Positions 18,512 through 28,140 of a stretch of DNA of 28,434 nt are shown in pieces. The stretch is from Zygnema cylindricum (Eukaryota; Streptophyta; Zygnematophyceae; Zygnematales; Zygnemataceae). Position numbers and translations under genes: made by a program. Positions within the stretch are counted from its first letter, which is position 1. Each line of letters opens with the position of its first letter. The stretch spans positions 1 through 28,434 of the forward strand of contig JBBHKE010001939.1 of assembly GCA_037447655.1 (NCBI GenBank), read 5' to 3'. Under the pieces are notes generated by a model. That model was not told the origin of the DNA. It did no database searches and worked only from the letters and a program-made list of their open reading frames with translations.

Positions 18512-19783
18512 TTAGATTGGCTTGTGAACAATGAAGGAAACACACTGCACTTGCTTGATGTTGTCGAATCCGAGGCATCGGATGTAAGTGTCAGGGTAGG
18601 CCCTCTTGGCCTCCTGGATCTCCCTCAACACCTGTGAAGAGTCTGTGCATCCGAACATGGGCAACTTCCACATCGTCCAGTATCGGCCATCATAGTATCC
18701 GGGGCCGGCGTTGTTCTCACGGTAAATGACACCATTCTGGTCGAACTCCAGGCAGGGAACCCAGTTGTTCTTCAACAGGTAGTCGATCTCCTTGGCAATG
18801 GCGGAGTCGGAAAGAGGGGGAAGGTAGGAGAGAGTCTCAAAGCGAGGGTTGTCAATGGGAGACCACACCTGTAAACAAAGATGAAGTGTCAAAAGATTGG
18901 ATCTTTCTGTTGGAAAACGAAGGCATTTTAAACGCAAATGACGTCTGCGGAGAACTCAAAAAAAAAATTAACTGAGACGAGGAACTAATTGCAAGACAAG
19001 GAAAGTCTTAAAAAAATGGATAAAGTAGAATTAACAAGAACTTTATTATTAAGGTCTGAATAATGGGAAAACTAGCGTAGAATACCGAGTAAACGTCAAT
19101 GAGAGATTAAAAAAAAGCTCTACTGAGAAAATAAGAAACAGCAATTCAAAAGTAAACTGAGCATAAAGCTCAGAAGCGAGGAAAATAAGGCAGATTTGAT
19201 TTTTCTTTCGACAAAGCGGATCGACGCCAAGTTGACATGAGTCTTAGATCAAGTGACGACAAATCAGCTCGTTTGCAGGGTAAAAAGCCTGAGAACACTA
19301 TTTTAAAGTATATTCGTACTCTAAAATGTTAACTATTGAAAGAGATATGATTACATAAACGAGGACACGTTCCTGCTGCTGCTTAATTAAGAATAGACAA
19401 GCTTACTCAATTATTACTAGCTATCAGGTTCAACTTCATTCATTACTGCTATGTTAGTCAGTCATTTAATACATAAAAGGAGGATACTTCACAGATCCGG
19501 AAGGTACTTGACATTCTACTTGATATATTGATTAAGAAATATCTCAGAGTTACTGAAAAATCAATCTGCATCAGCGCTGATGTCTCACCTTCATGCATGA
19601 CACACGGCTGGAGTTGGAGACAGTCTTGGCTGCCCACTCGTTAGAGCGAGCAGAGAAGAGAGAGGCTCCCTTGAGTCCGGTGAAGGAGCCGACAGTCTGC
19701 CTCTGAGCAGCGCTGCTGGCAGCAGCAGTCTGCTGAATACCGGCAGGGACAATGACAGCAGCGGAAGATGCGATGGCGGCCAT
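18512..19783 (-). CDS. rbcS: Rubisco small subunit precursor, copy 2
   Basis: Exon 1 is 19589-19783 and exon 2 is 18512-18868, with a 720-base intron. The predicted precursor is identical to copy 1 at every residue of both exons. The intron has diverged strongly from copies 1 and 4 and moderately from copy 3, whereas exon 2 differs from the others by only a few silent bases. The 5' region keeps the copy 1/4-type promoter block, but the upstream MITE is absent. It is the inner gene of the left arm and is transcribed away from the palindrome centre. Confidence 0.97.
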
Positions 19784-19960
19784 AGCTACAAGATGATTGC
19801 AGCTGAAAGGTTTGAAAGTGTGTTGAAGAACTGCTGGAAGTGTGAATATGAAATGTCCGTATTCTCCTTCTATAATGTCTTCAATTCTTTCGAAACGAGT
19901 ATAACCGAACCTAAGTTATTTCCGGACCTATCCACAATTAACCGAACGGGTACCTAGCGA
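19784..19960 (-). promoter_or_regulatory. Promoter and 5' UTR of rbcS copy 2
   Basis: It shares with copies 1 and 4 the TATA-like ACATTATAGAAGG (plus-strand about 19868-19879), GGTTCGGTTA and GGTTCGG-like motifs (one mutated to GGTCCGG), and the 5' UTR end. Similarity stops near 19945, after the CCGAACGGGTA stretch. Confidence 0.65.
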
Positions 19961-20650
19961 GGATTTGCTCCGAGCGTCAACCGTACGGGTAACGAACGAA
20001 GCCTTAGACTGGAACTATTATTCACATGTATTGCAGATGACAAGATGGCTAGAGGTTTGGCAGAAAACCTCGTCCGAACGTTAGTAGATGAGGCTCGGAT
20101 TTTGATCGCATTCCAACGGCTGGATTACAGCGGGGAAAAACGTGGCTGAACCAGAATTAAGTTCTGTGGATAAAGGAGGCTTCGAAAGTGGAAAGGAAGT
20201 TTTGCGGTACGTGTGGATGCAAAAAGTGTTCACAAAGGGGCTTTTAGTGTAGCTACAGTGCAGAACTGTGCTTTACAGCACCGCGCTTCGCAGAGAGGAA
20301 ATCTCTGTTTTAACGGCGGCGGTGATTTTTCCGATCGTTTAGGAATGCTCGAAGGGTAGAGCGCGACTTGCGGAGGTTTACACGTGGGACGAACGGAACT
20401 CAAAGCGCCGATGAAGATGCGCAAAAGAGAGGCAACCAGTGAAGAAGGGTCGACAAAAACAGCCTATTTTGGATCGTAGACGTTAATGCTTTTTAGATTT
20501 TGTAACTTACACGTCATTCACGTGTGTATTAAATGCATACGGTATTCACTTTTGCATGTTACTGTAGTACAGTTCATTCGTACAATAGTACATTGTCCAT
20601 TGCTATTATTGGCGATGAACATTACTGTAGTCATAGTACTCTACCTAAAA
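19961..20650. other. Unique centre of the palindrome
   Basis: This is single-copy spacer between the divergent copies 2 and 3. About 20050-20460 is GC-richer than the surroundings. It includes a 34-codon open frame (20045-20149), short hairpins such as CAGAG-AGGAAAT-CTCTG, and a 64-codon minus-strand frame (20230-20424) that I do not trust. It probably holds distal promoter sequence for copies 2 and 3. Confidence 0.5.
20045..20149 (+). CDS. Possible small open reading frame, 34 residues
   Basis: The frame reads MARGLAENLVRTLVDEARIL and ends with EKRG and TGA. Its composition looks protein-like and amphipathic, in a locally GC-rich stretch unlike the nearby intergenic DNA. It may be an exon remnant of a gene that preceded copy 3, a small upstream transcript or chance. 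It has no palindromic counterpart. Confidence 0.15.
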   Translation: MARGLAENLVRTLVDEARILIAFQRLDYSGEKRG

Positions 20651-20818
20651 CTGTGATTTATATATAAAGTACATTTACTGTACGATTCCGGTGATTCCTG
20701 GCAGGATCTGCAGTACAGGTGATAGCCTAGGTATAATAACACACACTCTCGGCGCTCAAAACTCAGCCATCTCCTTCACTTTCAGATAAGCAATTTCAGC
20801 TGCTATCATCTTGTAGCT
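20651..20818 (+). promoter_or_regulatory. Promoter and 5' UTR of rbcS copy 3
   Basis: A strong TATA-like stretch (TTATATATAAAGT, about 20658-20670) lies about 158 bases before the ATG. GTAC-containing palindromes (CTGTAGTACAG, ATAGTACATT) lie upstream, and a GATAAG I-box-like motif is in the leader. Only the last ~45 bases resemble the leaders of copies 1, 2 and 4; the GGTTCGG block is missing. Confidence 0.6.
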
Positions 20819-22033
20819 ATGGCCGCCATCGCATCTTCCGCTGCTGTGATCGTACCTGCCGGTATTCAGCAGACAGTCGCTGCCAGCAGCTCCCAGAGGC
20901 AAACTGTCGGCTCCTTCACTGGACTCAAGGGAGCCTCTCTTTTCTCTGCTCGCTCTAACGAGTGGGCAGCCAAGACTGTCTCCAACTCCAGCCGTGTGTC
21001 ATGCATGAAGGTGAGGCAATGTCGCTGATTCAGATTGTTTTTTTATAGATTCAGGATATCTTTGTTTTTTTGTATGTAGCGAATGACTAATGTAGCAGCT
21101 TAGGAGCTGATAGCTAGTAACAGCAAAGCCGTTTGTGATCGTTTGATCTGCAATCTAGTTACAGATTCAATATCAGAAATGTGTCTTCGTCTATGCAATC
21201 GTTTTTCGTTCCATGCTGAATGGTTTAGAATACGACTACTGGTGGAAATAGTGTCACTGTTGTTTTCTAACCAGCAAACGATGTGATTTTGTTAGTCCTT
21301 GACACCAGGTTTCCACCTTAGCTTTGTTTTTGTCCTTTGTAAAAAATGTAACTTTTTGCTTTCATTCCTAACTTATAATTTTTATGCTCAGTTTGGCTTT
21401 TGAATCTTTTTTTCTTGTCTCAGTAAGAAAAAAAAATTGAAGCTCTCATTCACATTTACTCGTTATTCTACGTTAGTTTCTCACATTCTGACGTTTAACT
21501 AGTTTTCACTGAATGATTTACCTTTTTTGTATTTTCGCTTTCCCGAGGCATTCTTTCCTTGCATCCACTTTCTCGCTTCAGTAAAACTTATTGAGTTTTT
21601 TGCAAGCATCATTCGTAAATACTTTTGTTTTTTAACAGAATCAAATTCTTTGGCTCTTTTGTTCTTTTGTTGACAGGTGTGGTCTCCCATTGACAACCCT
21701 CGCTTCGAGACTCTCTCTTACCTTCCCCCTCTTTCCGACTCCGCCATTGCCAAGGAGATCGACTACCTGTTGAAGAACAACTGGGTTCCCTGCCTGGAGT
21801 TCGACCAGAACGGTGTCATCTACCGCGAGAACAACGCCGGCCCTGGATACTATGATGGCCGATACTGGACGATGTGGAAGTTGCCTATGTTCGGATGCAC
21901 AGACTCTTCGCAGGTGTTGAGAGAGATCCAGGAGGCCAAGAGGGCCTACCCGGACACTTACATCCGATGCCTCGGATTCGACAACATCAAGCAAGTGCAG
22001 TGTGTCTCCTTCATTGTCCACAAGCCAATCTAA
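20819..22033 (+). CDS. rbcS: Rubisco small subunit precursor, copy 3
   Basis: Exon 1 is 20819-21010 (64 codons) and exon 2 is 21677-22033, with a 666-base intron. The transit peptide differs from the other copies: [16 protein letters not shown] replaces [17 protein letters not shown], with one residue fewer. The mature chain is identical to copies 1 and 2, including Asp in GYYDGRYW. It is the inner gene of the right arm, divergent from copy 2 across the unique centre, and has its own promoter type. Confidence 0.97.
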
Positions 22034-23110
22034 GTACACTTTTAAGTACATTAGGAAAAGTAGCCTAGATGACACATAAATTGCAGAGCGAGAAGTGGTC
22101 AGACATGACAGTACCAATTGGTGCTACCCATCCAGCTTCTAAATTTTTGTACATTTAGATTTTTATTTTCTTTCCAATTCTTGTACCGAATGAAATTTAT
22201 TGTCAATTGAGATCAACTCTCACTTTTATTACAAATCGGCCTCTTGCCCTGATAGTGTTCCTTTTGCAAAACTGGAAGTGCCATGGTAATGGTTTTTGGT
22301 GCTAAACCTGAAATATTTGGGAATCTCTTCTGTGAAAATGGAAATTTGTTGTTAGAAAAATGGAAATGCCTTTCAACCGCAGATGCTTAAGCCTACTTTC
22401 TTTAGTTGATGAATGTATTAAAATTAACACCATGGACAATAGACATTATTGAAAGTTACGTTTTTGTTGAATTAGCCCTACTTTTTCTAAATGAAGCCCG
22501 TCCATGTTCATGTCCATGTTCGACTCTCTAAAGCAACATACGCTTACACCACATTTAATAATGGCAATTGGGAAAATATTTATTGTTATCCTTGGAGTAT
22601 GCCGGCCCTGACTATTTAATTTTATTTTGAAATTTGGGAAATCACTTCCTCATATGACATTTTAAATTCAAAACACCTCAACATTTAAGCAATACGTTAA
22701 ATGCTTTGCCTTTGGTCATTCGCTGACAAATGTACTGCTTATCCCAAAGGACAATGTATGCATTCAGACTTTGAATGATGCAAAAAATGGAAGTCTTGAT
22801 TTACTCTGTTCCACCCATTTCGTTCTCGCTTTAATCGTATTGCTGTGATTATTGCTTAATGGTTACTGTAACAGCCTATGGTACTGAGCCGTTTAGATTT
22901 GAGTCCTGAAATAACACTTTCTTCGTGGTGTCTTTTCTATGCTGATATGAAACATTTTTTCAGGCTGTCCTTGAATTATCATATGTCCATTAATGTGTAA
23001 ATGTTCAATGCTTCAAAAAGAGTTTTGAATACTTTCCAGCATTGAGTTTCTACAACATGGTCATTTAATAGTGGACAACCACATCTAGATGGTACACCAT
23101 GAAGCATTAT
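22034..23110 (+). other. 3' flank and 3' UTR of rbcS copy 3
   Basis: The first ~130 bases hold the conserved 3' UTR block. The rest matches the copy 2 flank in inverted orientation. The uninterrupted TA at 23069-23070 is the empty site of the left-arm MITE at 17250. No gene is visible. Confidence 0.75.
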
Positions 23111-23519
23111 CAGAGAGAAAGAAATAGTAATGTGAGGTTTGTATAATTTTTGTTATTTCTAATTCAGTTTGACATGACGTGGTTGTTTTTTATTCATAAA
23201 AAAAAAACAATTGGTGCTATAAAAAGTACTTTGGGTTCAAGAGCTAGAACTTAGGTGCACACACTAAATATTTTAACAACACCTATTTTTAGAAGATTCT
23301 CCGAGAAGCCTGAAATGTTTGCAATATGCGTAGACACGCCATGAATTTTTTGATTACTTCCAGTTGATAAAATATGCCTGTAGAACTGTACCCTGTTGCA
23401 TGTTGCGAGAAAAATCAAATGTGTCAGAATATTCTATTTTGATGCATTTTTCCCACGTTCAAGTGTTTCTAATGTTAAGTTACAACATGTGTGAGCATCA
23501 GTAAACAAAGCTTACACTA
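23111..23519. repeat. Spacer between copies 3 and 4, first part
   Basis: It pairs with 16797-17210 in the left arm. It contains no gene; A-rich and T-rich hairpins (ACAATTGGTGC region) occur near 23190-23220. Confidence 0.65.
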
Positions 23520-23736
23520 CACCGTCGATCGTATTTAGCGTATATGTTTTTTTCGCCACTTAAAACATATTTTCTCCGTACACACTGCTCGGGTTGTAAA
23601 TCTGACGGTTGCGATTGAAAGGTAACATTCTCAGCTTCCGATTGGCGGTCTCAAATTGAAAATCTAACAAGTGTGTACGGAGAAAAGTTGTTTTAAGTGG
23701 CGAAAAAAACATATACGCTAAATACGATCGACGGTG
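23520..23736. mobile_element. MITE of the TA-CACYG family, 217 bases, right arm only
   Basis: The long inverted ends begin CACCGTCGATCGTATTTAGC and continue through ATATGTTTTTTTCGCCACTT, flanked by TA (23518-23519, 23737-23738). The left arm has the empty site CACTAGTCAACG-type sequence with one TA at 16797-16798. It belongs to the same family as 17250-17471 but is a different, independent insertion. Confidence 0.9.
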
Positions 23737-24291
23737 TAGTCAACGAACCTTCAAACCTTCTTTGTACTTTTTAAATTCCAGTTTATACTGTTGCAACGGT
23801 TTGAGTCTACCTTACTTTCCTAAACTGACACCTTTGGAGTAACAAAAGCAATTCAACAAATCACTGGCCGTACATGGAACGGGTTTGGTATGAGTCGTAC
23901 AGTGCGTATTAGATAACAGATCGTACCTTCCTAGCTTTGTGTTTGATGCAAACGATGAGTACCACCGCATTTTTGAAATTCAAACTCAGCTTCTTCAAAT
24001 TTTACATCCGATTTTAAATCAAACTTTATTTCAAGTTGTGTAAGATATTGTAATCAATATAGTATGCAGCGTACTTATTAGATGGCGCGTCACATATACA
24101 AGTCAGGACTGGGCATAGTCATGCCGCTAGGGCAAAGAGACAGTAAGTTTTATCGGCTATTGTAGTGAATTTAATGAAAAGTACGAACTCTTAATACCAA
24201 CAATTTGTCAATTTCTAATTGGTCACAATATAACAGCAGCTGCTGATAAGAAATTAAGTGTTGTGTTGACGCGCGGATTCAGACTTCGCTA
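23737..24291. repeat. Spacer between copies 3 and 4, second part
   Basis: It pairs with 16280-16796. Positions 23990-24240 are a decayed, frame-broken relative of the open frame at 27626-28042, in the same orientation (TTTTACATCCGATTTTAAAT is shared). There is no intact gene. Confidence 0.7.
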
Positions 24292-24523
24292 GACCGCCCA
24301 TTTTTAGTAGAGTTACACATATTTCGGGCAGCCAAAAACTTTTCTGTGATGGACCGGTGGTATTTTTGCTGAGGTAAGCAATCAAAAGGTAGCGGTCATG
24401 CCGTCCGACAATCGAAAAGTAACGGTCATATCCCGCGATCATGACGTCACTATTAAAAATATGTGACGACTAAAAGAACTTTGGCTGCCCGAAAATTGTG
24501 TTACTCTGATAACGATGGGGCAG
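24292..24523. mobile_element. MITE of the TA-CACYG family, upstream of copy 4
   Basis: This is the inverted counterpart of 16046-16277. The left end GACCGCCCATTTTTAGTAGA follows TA (24290-24291); the right end reads GATAACGATGGGGCAG. The expected flanking TA on the right has become TG, and about ten bases of adjoining sequence present beside copy 1 are missing here. Confidence 0.7.
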
Positions 24524-24689
24524 TGCCGTTCGGTTTATTGTGGATAGGTTCGGAAATGCCTCAGGTTCGGTTTAAGCTTGTTTCGAACCAGTCGAAGACA
24601 TTATAGAAGGAGAATCACATACGCTCCAGAAATCACTTCTAGCAGCACTACACCATTTCAAACCTTTCAGCTGCAATCATCTTGTAGCT
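24524..24689 (+). promoter_or_regulatory. Promoter and 5' UTR of rbcS copy 4
   Basis: GTTCGG and GGTTCGG motifs (about 24528, 24547-24553, 24564-24570) are followed by TTTCGAACC and a TATA-like ATTATAGAAGG (about 24600-24610), 80-90 bases before the ATG. The leader ends CAATCATCTTGTAGCT. Confidence 0.65.
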
Positions 24690-25923
24690 ATGGCCGCCAT
24701 CGCATCTTCCGCTGCTGTGATCGTCCCTGCCGGTATTCAGCAGACTGCTGCTGCCAGCAGCGCTGCTCAGAGGCAGACTGTCGGCTCCTTCACCGGACTC
24801 AAGGGAGCCTCTCTCTTCTCTGCTCGCTCTAACGAGTGGGCAGCCAAGACTGTCTCCAACTCCAGCCGTGTGTCATGCATGAAGGTGAGGAAATGACGCC
24901 AATGCAGATTGTTTGTTTAGTATCTTTTAGATTTTATTTTTTTATCCAGGTGGTCAAGTACCTCCTGGATCGTGTTTCTTGTTTGTAGTGAATGACTAAT
25001 GCAGCAGATCTGAAGCTGATACCTAGTAAAGCTGTTTGTGATCGGTTGAGCTGGTAATATAGATATTGATTTGGTAGGAGCAACGTGCTTTTGTCTATGT
25101 AATCATATTCTTTCATTAATCAACGGTTCAGAATATTGTTCTCAGCTTTCCCTGACCTGCCAAAGAGCTGATTTTTGTTTCATGAGCTCAAGACTTGAAT
25201 CTTAGCTTTGCGGTGTTGAGCTGCGCTAAAAAAGAAACAAATCTGCCTTCATATTCTAGCTTGTTTGCTGTACGCTCAGTTTAGCTTTTGAATTATTGTT
25301 TCTGTTTGTCTCATTTTTATTGAATCTCTTGGTTTTCTGTAGAATTTTATTTTGAAGCTCTCATCAACGTAGTGTTTTTGTTAACGCGGTGTCTCACATT
25401 ATTTAACGCTATTTTTTAATTTTCTTGAGACATTCTTGTCTTGCAATTTACTTCCTTGAAATCTCAGTTCTCAGTGTTTTTGCAGACATCATTTGCCACT
25501 AAAATATTGCTTCGTTTTTCAATAGAAAGATCCATATTTTATACTTTCTTTCTTTTTTCTTTGCAGGTGTGGTCTCCCATTGACAACCCTCGCTTCGAGA
25601 CTCTCTCTTACCTTCCCCCTCTTTCCGACTCCGCCATTGCCAAGGAGATCGACTACCTGTTGAAGAACAACTGGGTTCCCTGCCTGGAGTTCGACCAGAA
25701 CGGTGTCATCTACCGTGAGAACAACGCCGGCCCCGGATACTATTATGGCCGATACTGGACGATGTGGAAGTTGCCTATGTTCGGATGCACAGACTCTTCA
25801 CAGGTGTTGAGAGAGATCCAGGAGGCCAAGAGGGCCTACCCGGACACTTACATCCGATGCCTCGGATTCGACAACATCAAGCAAGTGCAGTGTGTCTCTT
25901 TCATTGTCCACAAGCCAATCTAA
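24690..25923 (+). CDS. rbcS: Rubisco small subunit precursor, copy 4 (Asp to Tyr in GYYDGRYW)
   Basis: Exon 1 is 24690-24884 and exon 2 is 25567-25923, with a 682-base intron. The precursor is 183 residues. The transit peptide equals copies 1 and 2. The mature chain has one replacement: codon 25744-25746 is TAT where the other three copies have GAT, giving GYYYGRYW (precursor residue 125, mature residue 62). This Asp is in one of the most conserved stretches of the small subunit. The gene is otherwise intact, with promoter, splice sites and conserved 3' UTR, so it is probably expressed. Its palindrome partner is copy 1. Confidence 0.97.
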
Positions 25924-25939
25924 ATGGACTTCCATTTAG
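25920..25939 (+). other. Inverted repeat overlapping the stop codon of copy 4
   Basis: CTAAATGGA and TCCATTTAG form a perfect inverted repeat starting at the last base of the final sense codon. Copy 1 has the same sequence; copies 2 and 3 have altered versions (copy 3 reads AAGTACACTTTTAAGTAC). Confidence 0.45.
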
Positions 25940-26640
25940 TACATTAGGAAAAGTAGACTAGATGACACATAAGTTGCAGAGCGAGAAGTGGTTAGTTATG
26001 ACAGTACCCAATTGGTGCTACCCATCCAGCTTCTACAGTTTTTTACATTTAGATATTCATTTTTTTCCAATTTATGTACGGAAACTAAAATTATTATTTG
26101 AGGTCAACTCTCAGTCTAATACAAATCGGCCTTATGCCCTGATGATTATCTTTTGCAAATTGGAATTGCCTCGGTAATGTTTTTTCCTGCATAACTAGGA
26201 AATTCATTTCTTGGAGAACTGTTATTCTCATGTCAATACTGTTGTTGATAATTGAAATGTTTTTTTTCCTTAGAACTGCAGATGCACTTAACCATCTCTT
26301 TAGTGTCGATCCACTGGAAATAGCTGCATGATAAGACATTGACATTGATAAATAAGAAGTGCTGATGCATAGTCCTTTTGTTTTAGCTTCACAATAGAAA
26401 AATTATTGGAGTCGTTAATGGTACTGGAGTCTGTTCTGGTCTGGAAAAACTTTCCCCGGATGGGACGTCTTTCCTTTGCTACTATAGCTCAAGGTTTTCT
26501 GGCTTACAGCAGGAGAGGGTTTTCTGTATTAGTCTATACCAATAGTTCATTAGTGTAAACACGCCTTCACTGCTTCAAAGCAGCATTTGAGTCTTTACAA
26601 TGCTGTCATTTAAGAGCGGACAATTTCACCTATGGGTGGT
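25924..26640 (+). other. 3' flank and 3' UTR of rbcS copy 4
   Basis: The first ~120 bases hold the conserved 3' UTR block. The rest pairs with the copy 1 flank and, more loosely, with copies 2 and 3. Short open frames here are not convincing. Confidence 0.7.
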
Positions 26641-27625
26641 ACCCTTGCCCTTTCCCTAAACACTTTTCAATAAATTCTATGCTCGAAAAAGGTGTGGATT
26701 TTGTGTTTCGAAAATTTGGAAATCTCTGATGTCATCAAACACAAAGCGAGGAAGATTCGATTTGTCTTTCAACAACCACTCTATGATTCATGTAAAAGCT
26801 GATTCATATAACATTACTGTTTTTTTTTTTTTACTTTTGTTACTTCAAAGGTGCCAAATTAGGAAAGTACAGCAGATTTAATTGTTGCACTAATGGTGTA
26901 AACTGGTGCAAAGAATATTTGAAGGTTTGTTATTATGTCGAGCTTTGTTTACTGATGCTCGTTCATGTTGTAACTCAACATTAGAAATACGTGAACGTGG
27001 GGAAAATGCATCAAAATGGAATATTCTGGCATGTCTGATTTTTTCACAGGCAATCGAATGCAACAGGCTACAGTTTTACACAAATTTTAGCGACTTGAGG
27101 TAACCAGAAAAGTCAGGGCATGAATGTTCACATTTCGGCCATTTCAGGCATCTCGGAATATTTTTGAAGAAGATAGTTTTCTTAAGAAGTGTAGTGAAAG
27201 GGAAAACAGTTCACAGTATCATCATTGGAGTTAATTGGACTACATTACTGCTTTGAAACCCTTGAAAGTTATAGCCCTTGAAACCGTAATAGCAACTGTT
27301 TTTTCTACGACGCTCAGGTATTAAACGGTACAAAAACAGTTAAGTCATTCCAAACTGATTTAGAATTAACAAAAATAATATAACCTCCAGGTACTATTTC
27401 TTCCCCTAATACCACTTCATGGTGTATAATGCATAGATTTATGTCCCACAGTTAAATGACACATAGAAACACAGTGCTGGAAAGTATTCAGAATTGGTTT
27501 TGAAGAATTGAATGTTTATACACTAATGAATTTTTGATATGACAATTCCTGTGTAAACCTGAACACCATTTGAAGAAGTAATTTCAGGACTCAGATCTAA
27601 GCTACGCCAAAGCAGCTATAGCAAT
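26641..27625. repeat. Outer right spacer block B, inverted relative to inner spacers
   Basis: It pairs with 12047-12378 plus 13333-13990 in the left arm. It also matches 16560-17690 in the same direction, opposite to what gene-relative order would predict. GTTTTTTC at 27298-27305 is the empty target of the left-arm hAT element. There is no gene. Confidence 0.7.
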
Positions 27626-28042
27626 ATGATAAAGCTAATACAACAATTACATTTACAGTTAACAGATTTGTATGAAGACCCTAGCAATTTACAACCATCT
27701 TCTAATTTTACATCCGATTTTAAATCAAACTATAACTTTTGTAAGAGCATCAGTATACTCATTAGACGAGCATACAGAGATACATGTCATTGGCTGTCAA
27801 CTATTCATGCCACTAGAGCTAAGGCACTGAGCTTATTCAGCCATCATAGCGTATTTAACAAAAAGGACAAACCCAAAACCCATACCCAGTTAATACCAAC
27901 AAGATCCACTATGTACAATATAGGTCACAGTATACAGCAGTTCTCAATAAGAAGTGTTTTGACTTTTGACACAATTTGTTCGCCCATTCTTTCATTTTTT
28001 CAAGCTGTGCTTGAGCATGTAGGAAAAGGAACAAGGCCATAG
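27626..28042 (+). CDS. Hypothetical 138-residue open frame, paired with 11648-12046
   Basis: The frame begins MIKLIQQLHLQLTDLYEDPS and is basic, with the shared stretches LSTIHATRAKALSLFSHHSV and LIPTRSTMYNIGHSIQQFSI. It is the right-arm copy of the left-arm frame. No domain is recognised and no start context or splice evidence supports expression. It remains open in both arms despite numerous substitutions, the only reason to list it. A frame-broken relative lies at 23990-24240. Confidence 0.3.
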   Translation: MIKLIQQLHLQLTDLYEDPSNLQPSSNFTSDFKSNYNFCKSISILIRRAYRDTCHWLSTIHATRAKALSLFSHHSVFNKKDKPKTHTQLIPTRSTMYNIGHSIQQFSIRSVLTFDTICSPILSFFQAVLEHVGKGTRP

Positions 28043-28140
28043 CTAAGTAAAGACCATGAATTTCCATTAAACCAGAAAACGATTAATAGAGTGCCCATCT
28101 TAGTATTATTCATCTTACACAGAAGTATGATAGATGTAGG

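Larger units (their letters stand above)
11235..19830. repeat. Left arm of a large imperfect palindrome (inverted repeat)
   Basis: The reverse complement of this stretch matches about 20775-28434 block by block: 11235-12378 with 27298-28434, 13333-16045 with 24524-27305, 16278-17249 with about 23070-24290, 17474-18868 with 21677-23069, and copy 2 exon 1 with copy 3 exon 1. Paired positions add to about 39670 outside the hAT insertion and 40320-40640 inside it; the shifts are explained by insertions in one arm. Identity by eye is high in 3' flanks and exons and lower in the introns of copies 2 and 3. Confidence 0.9.

Noticed and set aside
20230-20424. 64-codon minus-strand frame in the palindrome centre
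   Set aside because: Apart from weak transit-peptide-like composition nothing supports it, and it lacks conservation or splice signals.
21641-22117. 158-codon minus-strand frame across copy 3 exon 2
   Set aside because: It is antisense to rbcS exon 2; its openness follows from codon bias in the real gene.
24578-24832. Arg/Ser-rich frame overlapping the copy 4 promoter and exon 1
   Set aside because: It is an out-of-frame shadow of rbcS exon 1.
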